Origin: Hymenobacter ruricola
GTDB lineage: Bacteria > Bacteroidota > Bacteroidia > Cytophagales > Hymenobacteraceae
NCBI RefSeq assembly: GCF_015694525.1
Contig: NZ_JADQDM010000003.1
Location: 186,001 to 250,000, forward strand
DNA length: 64,000 nt
Direction: 5' to 3'
The notes beneath the pieces are model-generated. The model was not told where the DNA came from and did not search any database. It saw only the letters and a program-made list of their open reading frames with translations. The position numbers were made by a program, and so were the translations under genes. This document shows, piece by piece, positions 17,830 through 27,412 of this stretch (its first letter is position 1; each line of letters begins with the position of its first letter).

Positions 17830-20800
17830 GTGCTGCTTGTGCTTCTGCTCACAACCCAAACCCACGCCCAAACCCGCACCACCATCCCCTTGCCAGACAA
17901 CTGGCGCACCACCGCCGACGACCATAATCAGCAAGCCCACCCCAATTTCGAACGCCCCGATTTCAATGACCACGCCTGGCAAACCGTGGCCGTGCCCCAC
18001 AACTGGGACGCCTACGAAGGCTACCGCCGCCAGCGCCACGGCAACCGCCACGGCTACGCCTGGTACCGCAAAACCTTCTCGGCGCCGGCCGCCGCGAAAG
18101 ACGCCCGCTACTTCCTGTTTTTCGAGGGCGTGGGCTCCTACGCCACCGTGTGGCTGAACGGCCGGAAAGTGGGCTACCACGCCGGCGGCCGCACCACGTT
18201 CACGCTCGACGTCACGGCCGCCCTCAGCCCCGCCGGTCAGCCCAACCTGTTGGCCGTGCGCGCCGACCACCCGGCCAACATCCAGGATTTGCCTTGGGTG
18301 TGCGGCGGCTGCTCCGAGGAGCGCGGCTTCTCCGAGGGCTCGCAGCCGATGGGGATTTTCCGGCCGGTGGCGCTGGTGGTCACCAGCCCGGTGCGGGTAG
18401 AGCCCTTCGGGGTGCACGTCTGGGCCGATTCCACGGTGTCGGCCCAGGCCGCTAACTTGTTCGTGGACACGGAGCTGCGCAACTACGGCGGCCAGGCGCA
18501 ACCCCTGACCATCAGCAGCCAGCTGCTGGACCGGCAGGGGAGGAGCGTGGCCGAAATCAGCACGAAGCAAAAGCTGGCGGCCGGTGCCACCACCCAGCTG
18601 CACCAGCAGCTGCCGGCGCTGAAGCAGCCGCACCTGTGGTCGCTGCAGGACCCGTATTTGTACCGCCTCATTACCAAAATCAGCGCGAAGGGCAAGCTGC
18701 TGGATGAGGTGGAAACGACCTACGGCATTCGGTGGGTGAGCTGGCCGATTGGCCGCGCGGCCGTGGCCGGGCAGAAGCAGTTTCTGCTGAACGGCCAGCC
18801 GGTTTTCATCAACGGCATTGCCGAATACGAGCACCTGCTGGGCCAGAGCCACGCCTTCGGCAACGCTCAGATTCGGACCCGCGTGCAACTGGTGAAGGCC
18901 GCGGGTTTCAATGCTTTTCGCGATGCCCACCAGCCGCACAACCTGCGCTACCAGGCCAACTGGGACTCATTGGGGCTGCTGTGGTGGCCGCAGCTGGCCG
19001 CCCACGTGTGGTACGACACGCCGGCCTTTCGCCAGAACTTCAAAAACCTGCTCACCGACTGGGTGAAGGAGCGCCGCAACAGCCCCTCGGTGGTGCTCTG
19101 GGGCCTCGAAAATGAGAGCACGCTGCCGGCAGATTTCGCCCGCGAATGCAGTGCCCTCATCCGCCAGCTCGACCCCACGGCCTCGCGCGAGCGCAAAATC
19201 ACGACCTGCAACGGCGGCCAGGGCACCGACTGGGACGTGCCCCAGAACTGGACCGGCACCTACGGCGGCGACCCCGCCACCTACGCCGCCGACGTGGCCC
19301 GCCAGGTCCTCATCGGCGAGTACGGCGCCTGGCGCACCCTCGACCTGCACACCCAAGGGCCGCCCGTGCTCAACGCCGGCCCCTTCAGCGAAGACCGGTT
19401 TGCCCAGCTCATGGAGCAGAAGGTGCGCCTCGCCGAATCGGCCAAAGACCAGACGGCCGGCCACTTTTTCTGGCTCCTGACTTCGCACGACAATCCCGGT
19501 CGCGTGCAGGGCGGCGAAGGCCAGCGCGAGCTCGACCGCATTGGCCCCGTCAACTACAAGGGTCTGCTCACGCCCTGGGAAGAGCCCACGGATGCATTTT
19601 ACATGTTCCGGGCCAGCTACGCGCCGAAGGAAAAGGAGCCGATGGTTTACCTCGCCTCGCATACCTGGCCCGACCGCTGGCTGACGCCCGGCCGCCGGGA
19701 CAGCATCACGGTCTACTCCAACTGCGACGAAGTCGAGCTGTTTAATGACGTAAATGCTACCTCTCTGGGCCGCAAAAGCCGCGCCGGTGGCGTCGGCACG
19801 CATTTCCAGTGGGATGGGGTGCAGGTGAAATACAACGTGCTATACGCCGTGGGCTACGTGGGTGGCAGGGCCGTGGCGAAGGATTATATCGTGCTGCACC
19901 ACTTGCCCAAAGCCCCAGGCTTCGATAAATTCCTGGCCGATGCCCAGCCCCTCACCCAGCCGCAGCCGGGCCTCAACTACCTCTACCGCGTGAACTGCGG
20001 CGGCCCCGCCTATCAGGACCAGCACGGCAGCACCTGGCAGGCCGACCAGCCCCGCACCGGCCCCACAACCTGGGGCTCGGAATCCTGGACGCAGGAGTTT
20101 CCGGGTCTCTCGCCCTTCTTCGCCAGCCAGCGCCGCACCCACGACCCCATTGCGGGCACGCGCGACTGGCCGCTGTTCCAGACCTTTCGCTACGGGCGCG
20201 AAAAGCTGCGCTACGCCTTCCCGGTGCCCAATGGCGAGTACACGGTGGAGCTGTATTTTGCGGAGCCCTGGCTGGGCACCGGCGGCGGGCTGGACTGCAC
20301 CGGCTGGCGCCTGTTTGATGTGGCCATAAACCAGAAAACCGTCCTCCAAAACCTCGATATCTGGAAAGAAGCCGGCCACGACCACGCCCTGAAAAAGACC
20401 GTGCAAGCCTGCGTGACGGATGGGCAGCTGGTGATTTCCTTTCCCCGCGTCGCCTCCGGGCAGGCGCTGATTTCGGCCATTGCCATTGCTACGGCCGACG
20501 CCGCGGCCAAAGCGGCGCCCGCTCCGCAGGCAGTTATTCAGGCGGTGAAAGCGCCGGGGCAGCCGACGGCTTCGCTGGCCGCATCGGCCCAAGCCTGGCT
20601 GGATACCGGCATTCCGGCTTACGCCACCGCGCCCGGCACCTTCAGCAAATTGCCTTCCGAGTTGTTCGGGGCCGAGTGGCTGCGCGGGCCGGCCGCAGGG
20701 TTCACCGTTTCCACGGCCGCCGATGTTTACGTCGCCCTCGACGCCCGCGCGGCGCGCCCCGCCTGGCTGCAAGGCTACGAGGAAACCAAGGCCTCCCTCG

Positions 20801-21348
20801 AAACGGCCGACGCTGCTGGCCCGCACCCGTTCCGGGTGTACCGGCGCCGCTTCCCGGCCGGGGCCGCCGTCGCTTTGGGCCCCAACGCGGCCAACGCCTT
20901 GCCCTACGTCGTGGCCGTGAACCGGGCCAGTACCATCGAACCGGCCTACGACCTCAAGGCCATCACCGGCTACAAGCCCGCCACCGCGCGCCTCAGCGGC
21001 CCGGGCATGGCGAAGGAAACCGTCAACAACAAAGAGAGCATCATCTTCCGGGAAGCCAGCGGCGGCGCCCTGGAATGGAATATCCAGGTGGGCGTGGCCG
21101 ACACGTATTCGCTCACCTTCCGCTACGCCAACCAACTGGCCCGGCCGCTCACGGCCCGGCTCACCATGGCCCTGGCCGATGGCACCGTGCTCAAAACCGA
21201 AAACGTGGAGCTGCTGCCCTCCAAGCCAGGCAAGTGGAACTACCTCACCACCTCCACCGGCGGCATGATAAACGCGGGCAGCTACCGCGTGAAACTCACC
21301 GCTACGGATGCCGCCGGCCTCAGTGTTTCGGGGCTGGATGTGCAGTAG
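17761..21348 (+). CDS. Secreted GH2 beta-glycosidase with malectin module
   Basis: 1195 residues from the ATG at 17761 (an in-frame TTG exists at 17746). The signal peptide has a long, element-derived n-region followed by IVLLVLLLTTQTHAQ. GH2 sugar-binding jelly roll at ~40-210 (VPHNWDAYEG, GVGSYATVWLNG), Ig-like domain to ~325, then the TIM barrel with acid/base Glu452 (VLWGLENES) and nucleophile Glu520 (VLIGEYGAW). A domain after ~600 resembles the DUF4982 type, ~730-910 is malectin-like (YLYRVNCGG, YTVELYFAEPW), and two more beta domains follow. Likely a beta-galactosidase or beta-glucuronidase on pectin side chains. Confidence 0.88.
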   Translation: MTILRLLQRFWATTGGGKSCPCIVLLVLLLTTQTHAQTRTTIPLPDNWRTTADDHNQQAHPNFERPDFNDHAWQTVAVPHNWDAYEGYRRQRHGNRHGYAWYRKTFSAPAAAKDARYFLFFEGVGSYATVWLNGRKVGYHAGGRTTFTLDVTAALSPAGQPNLLAVRADHPANIQDLPWVCGGCSEERGFSEGSQPMGIFRPVALVVTSPVRVEPFGVHVWADSTVSAQAANLFVDTELRNYGGQAQPLTISSQLLDRQGRSVAEISTKQKLAAGATTQLHQQLPALKQPHLWSLQDPYLYRLITKISAKGKLLDEVETTYGIRWVSWPIGRAAVAGQKQFLLNGQPVFINGIAEYEHLLGQSHAFGNAQIRTRVQLVKAAGFNAFRDAHQPHNLRYQANWDSLGLLWWPQLAAHVWYDTPAFRQNFKNLLTDWVKERRNSPSVVLWGLENESTLPADFARECSALIRQLDPTASRERKITTCNGGQGTDWDVPQNWTGTYGGDPATYAADVARQVLIGEYGAWRTLDLHTQGPPVLNAGPFSEDRFAQLMEQKVRLAESAKDQTAGHFFWLLTSHDNPGRVQGGEGQRELDRIGPVNYKGLLTPWEEPTDAFYMFRASYAPKEKEPMVYLASHTWPDRWLTPGRRDSITVYSNCDEVELFNDVNATSLGRKSRAGGVGTHFQWDGVQVKYNVLYAVGYVGGRAVAKDYIVLHHLPKAPGFDKFLADAQPLTQPQPGLNYLYRVNCGGPAYQDQHGSTWQADQPRTGPTTWGSESWTQEFPGLSPFFASQRRTHDPIAGTRDWPLFQTFRYGREKLRYAFPVPNGEYTVELYFAEPWLGTGGGLDCTGWRLFDVAINQKTVLQNLDIWKEAGHDHALKKTVQACVTDGQLVISFPRVASGQALISAIAIATADAAAKAAPAPQAVIQAVKAPGQPTASLAASAQAWLDTGIPAYATAPGTFSKLPSELFGAEWLRGPAAGFTVSTAADVYVALDARAARPAWLQGYEETKASLETADAAGPHPFRVYRRRFPAGAAVALGPNAANALPYVVAVNRASTIEPAYDLKAITGYKPATARLSGPGMAKETVNNKESIIFREASGGALEWNIQVGVADTYSLTFRYANQLARPLTARLTMALADGTVLKTENVELLPSKPGKWNYLTTSTGGMINAGSYRVKLTATDAAGLSVSGLDVQ

Positions 21349-21359
21349 GGCCACGAAGC

Positions 21360-21377
21360 CAAGATGCTACAATAGGA
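21360..21377 (+). promoter_or_regulatory. Candidate operator copy upstream of the symporter gene
   Basis: AAGATGCTACAATAGG around 21361-21376 matches the AAnATnCTACA core, about 105 bp before the start at 21482. A TAAATTTG at 21415-21422 fits the Bacteroidota -7 consensus TAnnTTTG, but no convincing -33 box is seen. Confidence 0.3.
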
Positions 21378-21481
21378 GGGGAACATGGTATACCCGGCCG
21401 GTTTCGGGCGGGGGTAAATTTGCTAGTGTTCGGCGAAGCCGTTCTTAGCCCTAAGTCGCGGCAATTTGGTAATATGGCCTC

Positions 21482-23077
21482 ATGAGCAATTTGCGAGTTC
21501 TTGACCTGGTCATCATCGCCCTGTACCTGGTGGCCATGATTGCCGTGGGGGCCTATTTCTCCCGCAAAAACCTGAATGCCGAGCAGTATTCCAGCGCTTC
21601 TGGCCTGATTCCGGGCTGGGCCATTGGCATGTCCATCTATGCCACTTTTCTCAGTAGCAACACCTTTTTGGGCGTGCCCGGCAAGGCGTTTGGCGCCAAC
21701 TGGAACGCCTTTGTGTTCAGCATCTCCATGCCGCTGGCGGCCTGGGTGGCCACGCGCTACTTTGTACCATTTTACCGCGGCACCGGCGAAATTTCGGCCT
21801 ACACCCACCTGGAGCACCGCTTCGGCAGCTGGGCGCGCACCTACGCCGTGGCCTGCTTCCTGCTCACGCAGCTGGCCCGCATCGGGTCCATCTTCTTTGG
21901 TATTGCCCTCACCCTGCAGGCCCTCACCGGCTTCTCGATGGAAATGATAATGCTGGTAACCGGCAGCTGCATCATCGTCTACACGGTGCTGGGGGGTATT
22001 GAGGCCGTTATCTGGACCGAAGTGGTGCAGGGCGTGGTAAAGACCTTCGGCGCGCTGCTCATTCTGTACCTGATTGTGACCAACATGCCGGGCGGCTTTT
22101 CGCACATCGTGGCCATCGGGCAGGAGCAGCACAAGTTCAGTCTCGGCGGCTTCGCGCCCGATTTCACGCAGTCCACCTTCTGGGTGGTGCTGCTCTACGG
22201 CTTCTTCATCAACCTCAACAATTTCGGGGTCGACCAGAACTACGTGCAGCGCTACCACACCGCCACCTCGTCGCGGCAGGCGGCCAAGTCCATCTGGCTC
22301 TGCGTGTTGATTTACGTGCCGGCCTCGCTGCTGTTCTTCGTCATCGGCTCGGCGTTGTTTGCCTACTACCAGGTGCACCCCGAGCTGATTGAGGCCGTGA
22401 AGCTGAAAGTGGCCGCCGAAAAGCTGCCCCTCACCGCCGCCGCCGCCCAGCTCAGCCAGGCCGCCGCCGCCCTGCAGCCCGCTGACTACGGCGACAAGGT
22501 GATGCCGCATTTCATGGTCACGAAAATCCCGCCCGGCTTCGTCGGCCTCATCGTGTCGGCCATCCTCTCGGCGGCCATGAGCACCATCAGCTCGGGCATG
22601 AACGCCTCGGCCACCGTTTTCACCGTCGACATCTACGAGCGGTATTTCAAGTCCAACCTCAACGTGAAGCAGACCATGCGCGCGCTGCACATCGGCACGG
22701 TGGCGGTGGGCCTGCTGGGCATGGGCGTGGGCATCGCCATGATTGGCGTGAAAAGCGTGCTCGACGTGTGGTGGCAGCTGTCGGGCATTTTCGCGGCGGG
22801 CATGCTGGGCTTGTTTCTGCTCGGCATCATCAGCCGCCACACCCGCAACGCCGAAGCCCTCACGGCCACCATCATCGGCGTGCTGGTCATCGTCTGGCTC
22901 ACGCTCTCTCCCCGGCTGCCCGAAGCCCTGGCCGCCTTCCGCAACCCCTTGCACCAGAGCATGGTGATTGTGGTGGGCACGCTCACCATTTTCCTGCTGG
23001 GCCTGCTGCTCACCCGCCTCCGCCAGGGCCGCGCCGTGCCCCTGGCCCCCGAAGAATTAACCCAGTCCGTGCACTAG
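21482..23077 (+). CDS. Sodium/solute symporter family (SSS) transporter
   Basis: 531 residues with about 13 predicted hydrophobic segments and no cleavable signal. SSS features: VIIALYLVAMIAVGAYFSRK in the first helix, GLIPGWAIGMSIYATFLSSN and the later SAILSAAMSTISSGMNASAT segment that forms the sodium site in this family. It imports an organic solute with Na+ across the inner membrane, presumably a monosaccharide, uronate or short oligomer released by the enzymes around it. It lies directly upstream of a DapA-family aldolase, which suggests an acidic or 2-keto-3-deoxy sugar substrate (inference). Confidence 0.92.
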   Translation: MSNLRVLDLVIIALYLVAMIAVGAYFSRKNLNAEQYSSASGLIPGWAIGMSIYATFLSSNTFLGVPGKAFGANWNAFVFSISMPLAAWVATRYFVPFYRGTGEISAYTHLEHRFGSWARTYAVACFLLTQLARIGSIFFGIALTLQALTGFSMEMIMLVTGSCIIVYTVLGGIEAVIWTEVVQGVVKTFGALLILYLIVTNMPGGFSHIVAIGQEQHKFSLGGFAPDFTQSTFWVVLLYGFFINLNNFGVDQNYVQRYHTATSSRQAAKSIWLCVLIYVPASLLFFVIGSALFAYYQVHPELIEAVKLKVAAEKLPLTAAAAQLSQAAAALQPADYGDKVMPHFMVTKIPPGFVGLIVSAILSAAMSTISSGMNASATVFTVDIYERYFKSNLNVKQTMRALHIGTVAVGLLGMGVGIAMIGVKSVLDVWWQLSGIFAAGMLGLFLLGIISRHTRNAEALTATIIGVLVIVWLTLSPRLPEALAAFRNPLHQSMVIVVGTLTIFLLGLLLTRLRQGRAVPLAPEELTQSVH

Positions 23078-23141
23078 CCGGCCCCGCACTTTCTACCCCC
23101 GAACGGCCCGCCTGCGGCCCCGAAAACAAGCCTTTATCATT

Positions 23142-24068
23142 ATGCAACATTCATCGAAGGGATTTATCCCGGTCATGCTCATGCCTTTTCAGAACGATGG
23201 GCAAATTGATTATCCGGCCCTTACCGGTCTGACCGAGATGTATTTAAAAGCCGGCGCCGCCGGATTATTCGCCAATTGCCTCTCCAGCGAGATGTTTGAG
23301 CTGAGCGCCGAGGAGCGCCTGCAAAGCATCCGCCACATCGTGGACGTGGCCGGCGGCGAAGTGCCCGTGGTGGCCACCGGCACCTTCGCCGGCCCGCTCA
23401 CTGAGCAGGCCGATTTCGTGAAGCAAGTCTACGAGGCCGGCACCGAGGCCGTCATCGTCATCACCGGCCTGCTGGCCCGGCCGGAAGAATCCGAGGCCGT
23501 GTTCAACGAGCGGTTTCACCGCCTGCTGGACTGGACGCCAGGCGTGCCGCTGGGCTTCTACGAGTGCCCCGAGCCCTACAAGCGCGTGCTCTCGGCCGGG
23601 CAGCTGGGCCAGTTCGTGGGCACCGGCCGCGTCACCTATCACAAAGACACCTGCCTGGACATCGAGCAGATTCGGGCCAAACTCGCCGCCACCGAGGGCC
23701 ACCAATTCGGCCTCTACGATGCTTACATGGGCCACGCCGTGGAAAGCCTGCGCGCCGGAGCGGCGGGCCTCTCCTGCATTCAGGGCAATTTCTTCCCGGA
23801 GCTGATTGTGTGGCTGTGCCGGAACTACGACAACGCCAGCCTGCGCGCCGAAGTAAACGAAGTGCAGGAGTTTTTCATCAAAAACATGGGCGTGATGCAC
23901 GACGTGTACCCCACCGTGGCCAAGTATTCGCTCAAGCAGCGCGGCGTGGACATTTCCACCTTCACCCGCCGCAAGGTGGGCAATTTCACCAGCACCATCC
24001 GGGCCGGCGTAGAGGCGCTGTACGGCGACTACCGCGTCCTGAGCCGCCATTTGGAGCTGGTGGCGTAG
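23142..24068 (+). CDS. Dihydrodipicolinate synthase-family aldolase/lyase
   Basis: 308 residues, cytoplasmic (beta/alpha)8 barrel of the DapA/N-acetylneuraminate lyase superfamily. The Schiff-base lysine is Lys168 (RVTYHKDTC) and the conserved tyrosine Tyr140 (LGFYECPEPY). The usual GxxGE substrate loop is changed to ANCLSSEMFELSAEER, so the substrate is not dihydrodipicolinate; members with altered loops cleave 2-keto-3-deoxy acids or related compounds. With the symporter 65 bp upstream it could process a keto-deoxy acid from uronate breakdown or the Kdo/Dha residues of RG-II (inference). Confidence 0.85.
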   Translation: MQHSSKGFIPVMLMPFQNDGQIDYPALTGLTEMYLKAGAAGLFANCLSSEMFELSAEERLQSIRHIVDVAGGEVPVVATGTFAGPLTEQADFVKQVYEAGTEAVIVITGLLARPEESEAVFNERFHRLLDWTPGVPLGFYECPEPYKRVLSAGQLGQFVGTGRVTYHKDTCLDIEQIRAKLAATEGHQFGLYDAYMGHAVESLRAGAAGLSCIQGNFFPELIVWLCRNYDNASLRAEVNEVQEFFIKNMGVMHDVYPTVAKYSLKQRGVDISTFTRRKVGNFTSTIRAGVEALYGDYRVLSRHLELVA

Positions 24069-24145
24069 GGTAGGAGAAAAGGCCCGACGCTTTCCAAAAC
24101 AGCCCTTAGCAAATCCGCTCACCTTTCCTTCAAATTTCACCCGTT

Positions 24146-25873
24146 ATGCAGCAATTTTCTACCCCCTCACGCCGCCCGACGGCTTTCGTTCACTGCGGTT
24201 TCGTCGCCGCGCTGCTGGCCCTGGCCGCCGGCTCCGCGCAGGCCCAGTTGGTGGCTTTTCCGGGGGCGGAGGGCTACGGCCGGTTTGCCACCGGTGGCCG
24301 GGGCGGGCAGGTGGTGGAAGTAACCAACCTGAACGACTCGGGCGCGGGCAGCTTTCGCGACGCCTTCAACCAGTTTCCCGGGCAGCCCATCACCATCGTC
24401 TTTCGGGTGGGCGGCCTCATCGAGCTGGCCACGCCGCTGCGCCCCACGCGCTCGGACGTGACCATTGCCGGGCAAACGGCCCCCGGCGACGGCATTTGCC
24501 TGAAGCGCAGCACGTTCAAGCTGTTCGGCAACAACATCATCGTGCGCTACATGCGCTCGCGGCCGGGCGACGTGCAGGGCTCCAACTCGCCGGCCGTATA
24601 CGGCATGGACATGGAGAACTGCAAGAACTTCATCATCGACCATTGTTCCTTCAGCTGGTCCATCGAAGAAACCGGCACCTACTACGACAACAAGTACTCC
24701 ACGGTGCAGTGGTCCGTCTTCAGCGAGAGCCTCAACTCGTCCTTCAACGGCAAGGGCGACCACGGCTACGGCGGCGTGTGGGGCGGCCAGTACGCCTCCT
24801 ACCACCACAACCTGGTGGCCCACCACCACAGCCGTGCCATCCGCTTCAACGGCGCCCGGGCCCACGACACCACCGCCGTGGTGGACTACCGCAACAACGT
24901 GATTTACAACTGGGGCAACGCCAACGCTGCCTACGGCAACGAGATTGAAATCAACGGCGGCTCGGGGCAGCTGAACCTGGTGAACAACTATTACAAGGGC
25001 GGCCCCGCCACGCCCGCCTCCCGCGCCAGCGTCATCTTCGACATCACCGAAGCCTACGACGCCACCCGGCCGAACAAGCCCGTGGCCACCGTGTATGCCG
25101 ACGGCAACTACGTGGCCGGCTACCCCGCCGTGACGGCCAACAACTGGAACGGCGGCGTCCGGCTGCACAACTACCCGGCCGCCTCGATGCCCCTGTTTCA
25201 GCAGGCGTCCCCCACCGCCGGGCTGGCGCCCGTCACCACCGAAACGGCGCAGAACGCCTACCTCTCGGTGCTGGCCGGCGCCGGCGCCATCGCCCCGGTG
25301 CGCGATGTGCTGGACACCCGCATCGTGAACGAAACCCGCGCCGGCACCGCCACCGGCAGCAGCCCCGGCGGCTCGGCCACCTACGGCCTCAACCAGGGCA
25401 TCATCGATACGCAGAGCGACGTGGGCGGCTGGCCCGTCTACGCCACCGGCCCCGCGCCCACGGACACCGACCACGACGGCATGCCCGACGCCTGGGAAAC
25501 CAGCCGCGGCCTCGACCCCACCAATGCCGCCGACCGCAACACGCTGAGCAGCACGGGCTACACCATGCTGGAAAACTACCTCAACGGCTTGGCTACCACC
25601 ACCGTGCTGGCCAACCGGAGCAGCGCCGCGCAGCTCCTGCTCCAGGCCTTCCCCAACCCCGCGCAGGGCCGCTTCACGGTGAAGCACCCCGTTGGTACGG
25701 ACGCCGCCAGCATCACCCTCTACACCTTCGACGGCCGCCAGGTGGCCACCGTGCCCGTGAAATCGGGCAGCGCCGCCACTGAGCTGGCCGTTCCGGCCCT
25801 GGCGGCGGGCAGCTACCTGGTGCGCTACGCCAGCGCCCGCGAAATGCTGACCACCAAGTTCACCAAGGAGTAG
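24146..25873 (+). CDS. Pectate lyase (PL1) with type IX secretion C-terminal domain
   Basis: 575 residues. A signal peptide ends near AAGSAQAQ. PL1 beta-helix: VAFPGAEGYGRFATGGRGGQ (~37), SGAGSFRDAF, GQTAPGDGICLK and IDHCSFSWSIEETGTYYD (~165), then a TDHDGMPDAWE calcium-type motif (~455). Residues ~495-575 form a T9SS sorting domain (LLLQAFPNPAQGRFTVKHP, VPALAAGSYLVRY, TTKFTKE), so the enzyme is exported through the outer membrane and probably anchored or released by T9SS. It is more distant from the other two PL1 proteins, which lack this tail. A strong terminator follows. Confidence 0.93.
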   Translation: MQQFSTPSRRPTAFVHCGFVAALLALAAGSAQAQLVAFPGAEGYGRFATGGRGGQVVEVTNLNDSGAGSFRDAFNQFPGQPITIVFRVGGLIELATPLRPTRSDVTIAGQTAPGDGICLKRSTFKLFGNNIIVRYMRSRPGDVQGSNSPAVYGMDMENCKNFIIDHCSFSWSIEETGTYYDNKYSTVQWSVFSESLNSSFNGKGDHGYGGVWGGQYASYHHNLVAHHHSRAIRFNGARAHDTTAVVDYRNNVIYNWGNANAAYGNEIEINGGSGQLNLVNNYYKGGPATPASRASVIFDITEAYDATRPNKPVATVYADGNYVAGYPAVTANNWNGGVRLHNYPAASMPLFQQASPTAGLAPVTTETAQNAYLSVLAGAGAIAPVRDVLDTRIVNETRAGTATGSSPGGSATYGLNQGIIDTQSDVGGWPVYATGPAPTDTDHDGMPDAWETSRGLDPTNAADRNTLSSTGYTMLENYLNGLATTTVLANRSSAAQLLLQAFPNPAQGRFTVKHPVGTDAASITLYTFDGRQVATVPVKSGSAATELAVPALAAGSYLVRYASAREMLTTKFTKE

Positions 25874-25898
25874 CCGCTGAGCATTGCGGTAGAAAGCA

Positions 25899-25946
25899 GG
25901 AATAAAAAAGAGCCTTTTGCGTCAGCAAAAGGCTCTTTTTTATTCC
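25899..25946. terminator. Bidirectional intrinsic terminator
   Basis: A perfect 22-bp stem (25899-25920 with 25925-25946) closes a GTCA loop; the GC core AGAGCCTTTTGC is flanked by A and T runs on both sides. It lies between the convergent PL1 and AraC genes. Confidence 0.93.
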
Positions 25947-25986
25947 TAAAACCGTCCAGGTATCAGGGCGAGAGGTGGGCGTTAGG

Positions 25987-26883
25987 TTACGCGGCCATTG
26001 CCAGTTCGCGGTGGCTGTGCAGGTACTTTTTCTTGTATTCGAGCGGCGTCATCTTCGTGATTTTCTTGAAGTGACGGTAGAAATTCGACACGTTGTTGAA
26101 CCCGCATTCAAAGCAAATAACCTCGGTGGGCAGTTTGTCTTCGATGAGCTGGCGGCAGGCCTGGCTGATGCGAATTTCAATGAGGAAATCGTAGTACGTT
26201 TTCTTCGTAATCAGCTTGAAATAGCGGCAGAACGACGTGACACTCAGGTTGCTGATGGACGCAATTTCGTCGAGTGTGATTTCCTTTTTGTAGTTCGACA
26301 GCGTGTAGTTGCACACTTTGTTGATGCGCTGCACGTCGGACTCGTTGCTTTGCTTGAAGGCGTGGTGCTCCGAGGCGATGGTTTTGGTTTCCGCGGTTTC
26401 GGACAGGATTTTCAGGATAGACAGGAAGATGATGATGCGGTCCAAATCGGTAGCGTGCACGGCCTGGCGCATGAGCGGGGCCAGCTTGGCCTTGGCCTTG
26501 CCGGTGATGAGCAGGCCGCTTTTGGCCTTCTCAAACAGCTTGGGGATGAGGTAGGCCTCGGGCAGGCCGAAGAGGTAGCGGCCCAGGCACTCGGGCAAAA
26601 ACTGAATGACGATGGCCTCTACCTCCTTTTCCGGGTTGCCCTGGAAATACTCCTCGTTGCAGCGCCAGGTGTGGGGCAGGTTGGCGCCCAGCAGCACAAT
26701 CTCGCCCGCCGAGAAGTTGCTGATGTTGTCGCCCATCAAGCGCACGCCTTCGCCTTTGATGACGTAGTGCAGCTCCAACTCCGGGTGGTAGTGCCACACC
26801 GTGCCGAAATTGGGCTTTTGGTCGTGCCGAACGCTGAACGAGCTTTGGGGAGCTACCGGGACTTTGTGGAAGTGGGCTTTCAT
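25987..26883 (-). CDS. AraC-family transcriptional regulator
   Basis: 298 residues. The N-terminal half is a cupin-type effector domain (TVWHYHPELELHYVIKGEG, FSAGEIVLLGANLPHTW) and the C-terminal ~100 residues hold two helix-turn-helix motifs (ITLDEIASISNLSVTSFCRY and TEVICFECGFNNVSNFYRHF, then KKITKMTPLEYKK). It is the only recognisable transcription regulator in the window and stands alone on the reverse strand between two long plus-strand blocks, so it is the best candidate to control the pectin genes (inference). A near-operator-like palindrome (27029-27043) lies about 145 bp upstream. Confidence 0.93.
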   Translation of the reverse strand: MKAHFHKVPVAPQSSFSVRHDQKPNFGTVWHYHPELELHYVIKGEGVRLMGDNISNFSAGEIVLLGANLPHTWRCNEEYFQGNPEKEVEAIVIQFLPECLGRYLFGLPEAYLIPKLFEKAKSGLLITGKAKAKLAPLMRQAVHATDLDRIIIFLSILKILSETAETKTIASEHHAFKQSNESDVQRINKVCNYTLSNYKKEITLDEIASISNLSVTSFCRYFKLITKKTYYDFLIEIRISQACRQLIEDKLPTEVICFECGFNNVSNFYRHFKKITKMTPLEYKKKYLHSHRELAMAA

Positions 26884-27028
26884 GGGAAGTGAAATTTGGT
26901 GGGAATTGTGGCGGGGCGGAGGGCAGCTAGTGGGATAAATTCCGGGTTGGTTTGGATGAAACCGTTTGGGAGAGAAGGAAATGAGGCAATAAAAAGGTTT
27001 CCGGCGGCTACCAGTCAGCCGGCTTCTC

Positions 27029-27043
27029 TAGGATATTATCCTA
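27029..27043 (-). promoter_or_regulatory. Operator-like perfect palindrome upstream of the AraC gene
   Basis: TAGGATATTATCCTA is a 7-bp inverted repeat around one base. Read toward the AraC gene it gives TAATATCCTAGAGAA, matching the AAnATnCTAsA pattern. It may be an autoregulatory site. Confidence 0.5.
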
Positions 27044-27242
27044 TCGGTTGCGTTGCAGGAAATCGCGGGTTTTGGAAGCGGAGCGGTTGGTAAGTAGTCA
27101 CTAATTTCTTTGTTCCAATAGCGCCAACTCTCCTGTACTTGCCTGCTCCTGCCACCCAGGCGCATAAATGCCGGTAAAAAGAGCCGGCGGCGGAAACGAG
27201 AAGATGGTAAAAACCTACAATCCAGGGTAGCAAAGGCCCCAT

Positions 27243-27261
27243 GCTAACATCCTACACTAAG
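27243..27261 (+). promoter_or_regulatory. Candidate operator upstream of the FucI-like gene
   Basis: GCTAACATCCTACACTAAG is nearly identical to the site at 43238-43256 (16 of 18 positions), about 150 bp before the GTG start. Confidence 0.5.
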
Positions 27262-27412
27262 TAGGCAAGAAGCGGTAGGGCACCGCGGCGCCCGGCTAGC
27301 AAATTTGTAAAGCCAGTATTTCACCTGGTTTTTAGGCTAGCTGCTGCTGCCCACCGGCCCGCGCCGGGGCGGCCCGCCAGGAGCTGGTTCACGCAAAAAA
27401 GTCCAGCACGCC

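Larger units (their letters stand above)
26884..27412. other. Intergenic region between the AraC regulator and the FucI-like gene
   Basis: 529 bases, more AT-rich than neighbouring coding DNA, without a supported gene. It carries the palindrome TAGGATATTATCCTA (27029-27043) and the related site at 27243-27261. No other structure is seen. Confidence 0.6.

Noticed and set aside
16876..18939. Long reverse-strand open frame across GH95/GH2
   Set aside because: Antisense to two clearly recognised enzymes, no motifs or signal peptide.
21415..21422. TAAATTTG as a promoter -7 box for the symporter
   Set aside because: Matches the Bacteroidota consensus but no -33 element at the right distance; kept only as a comment.
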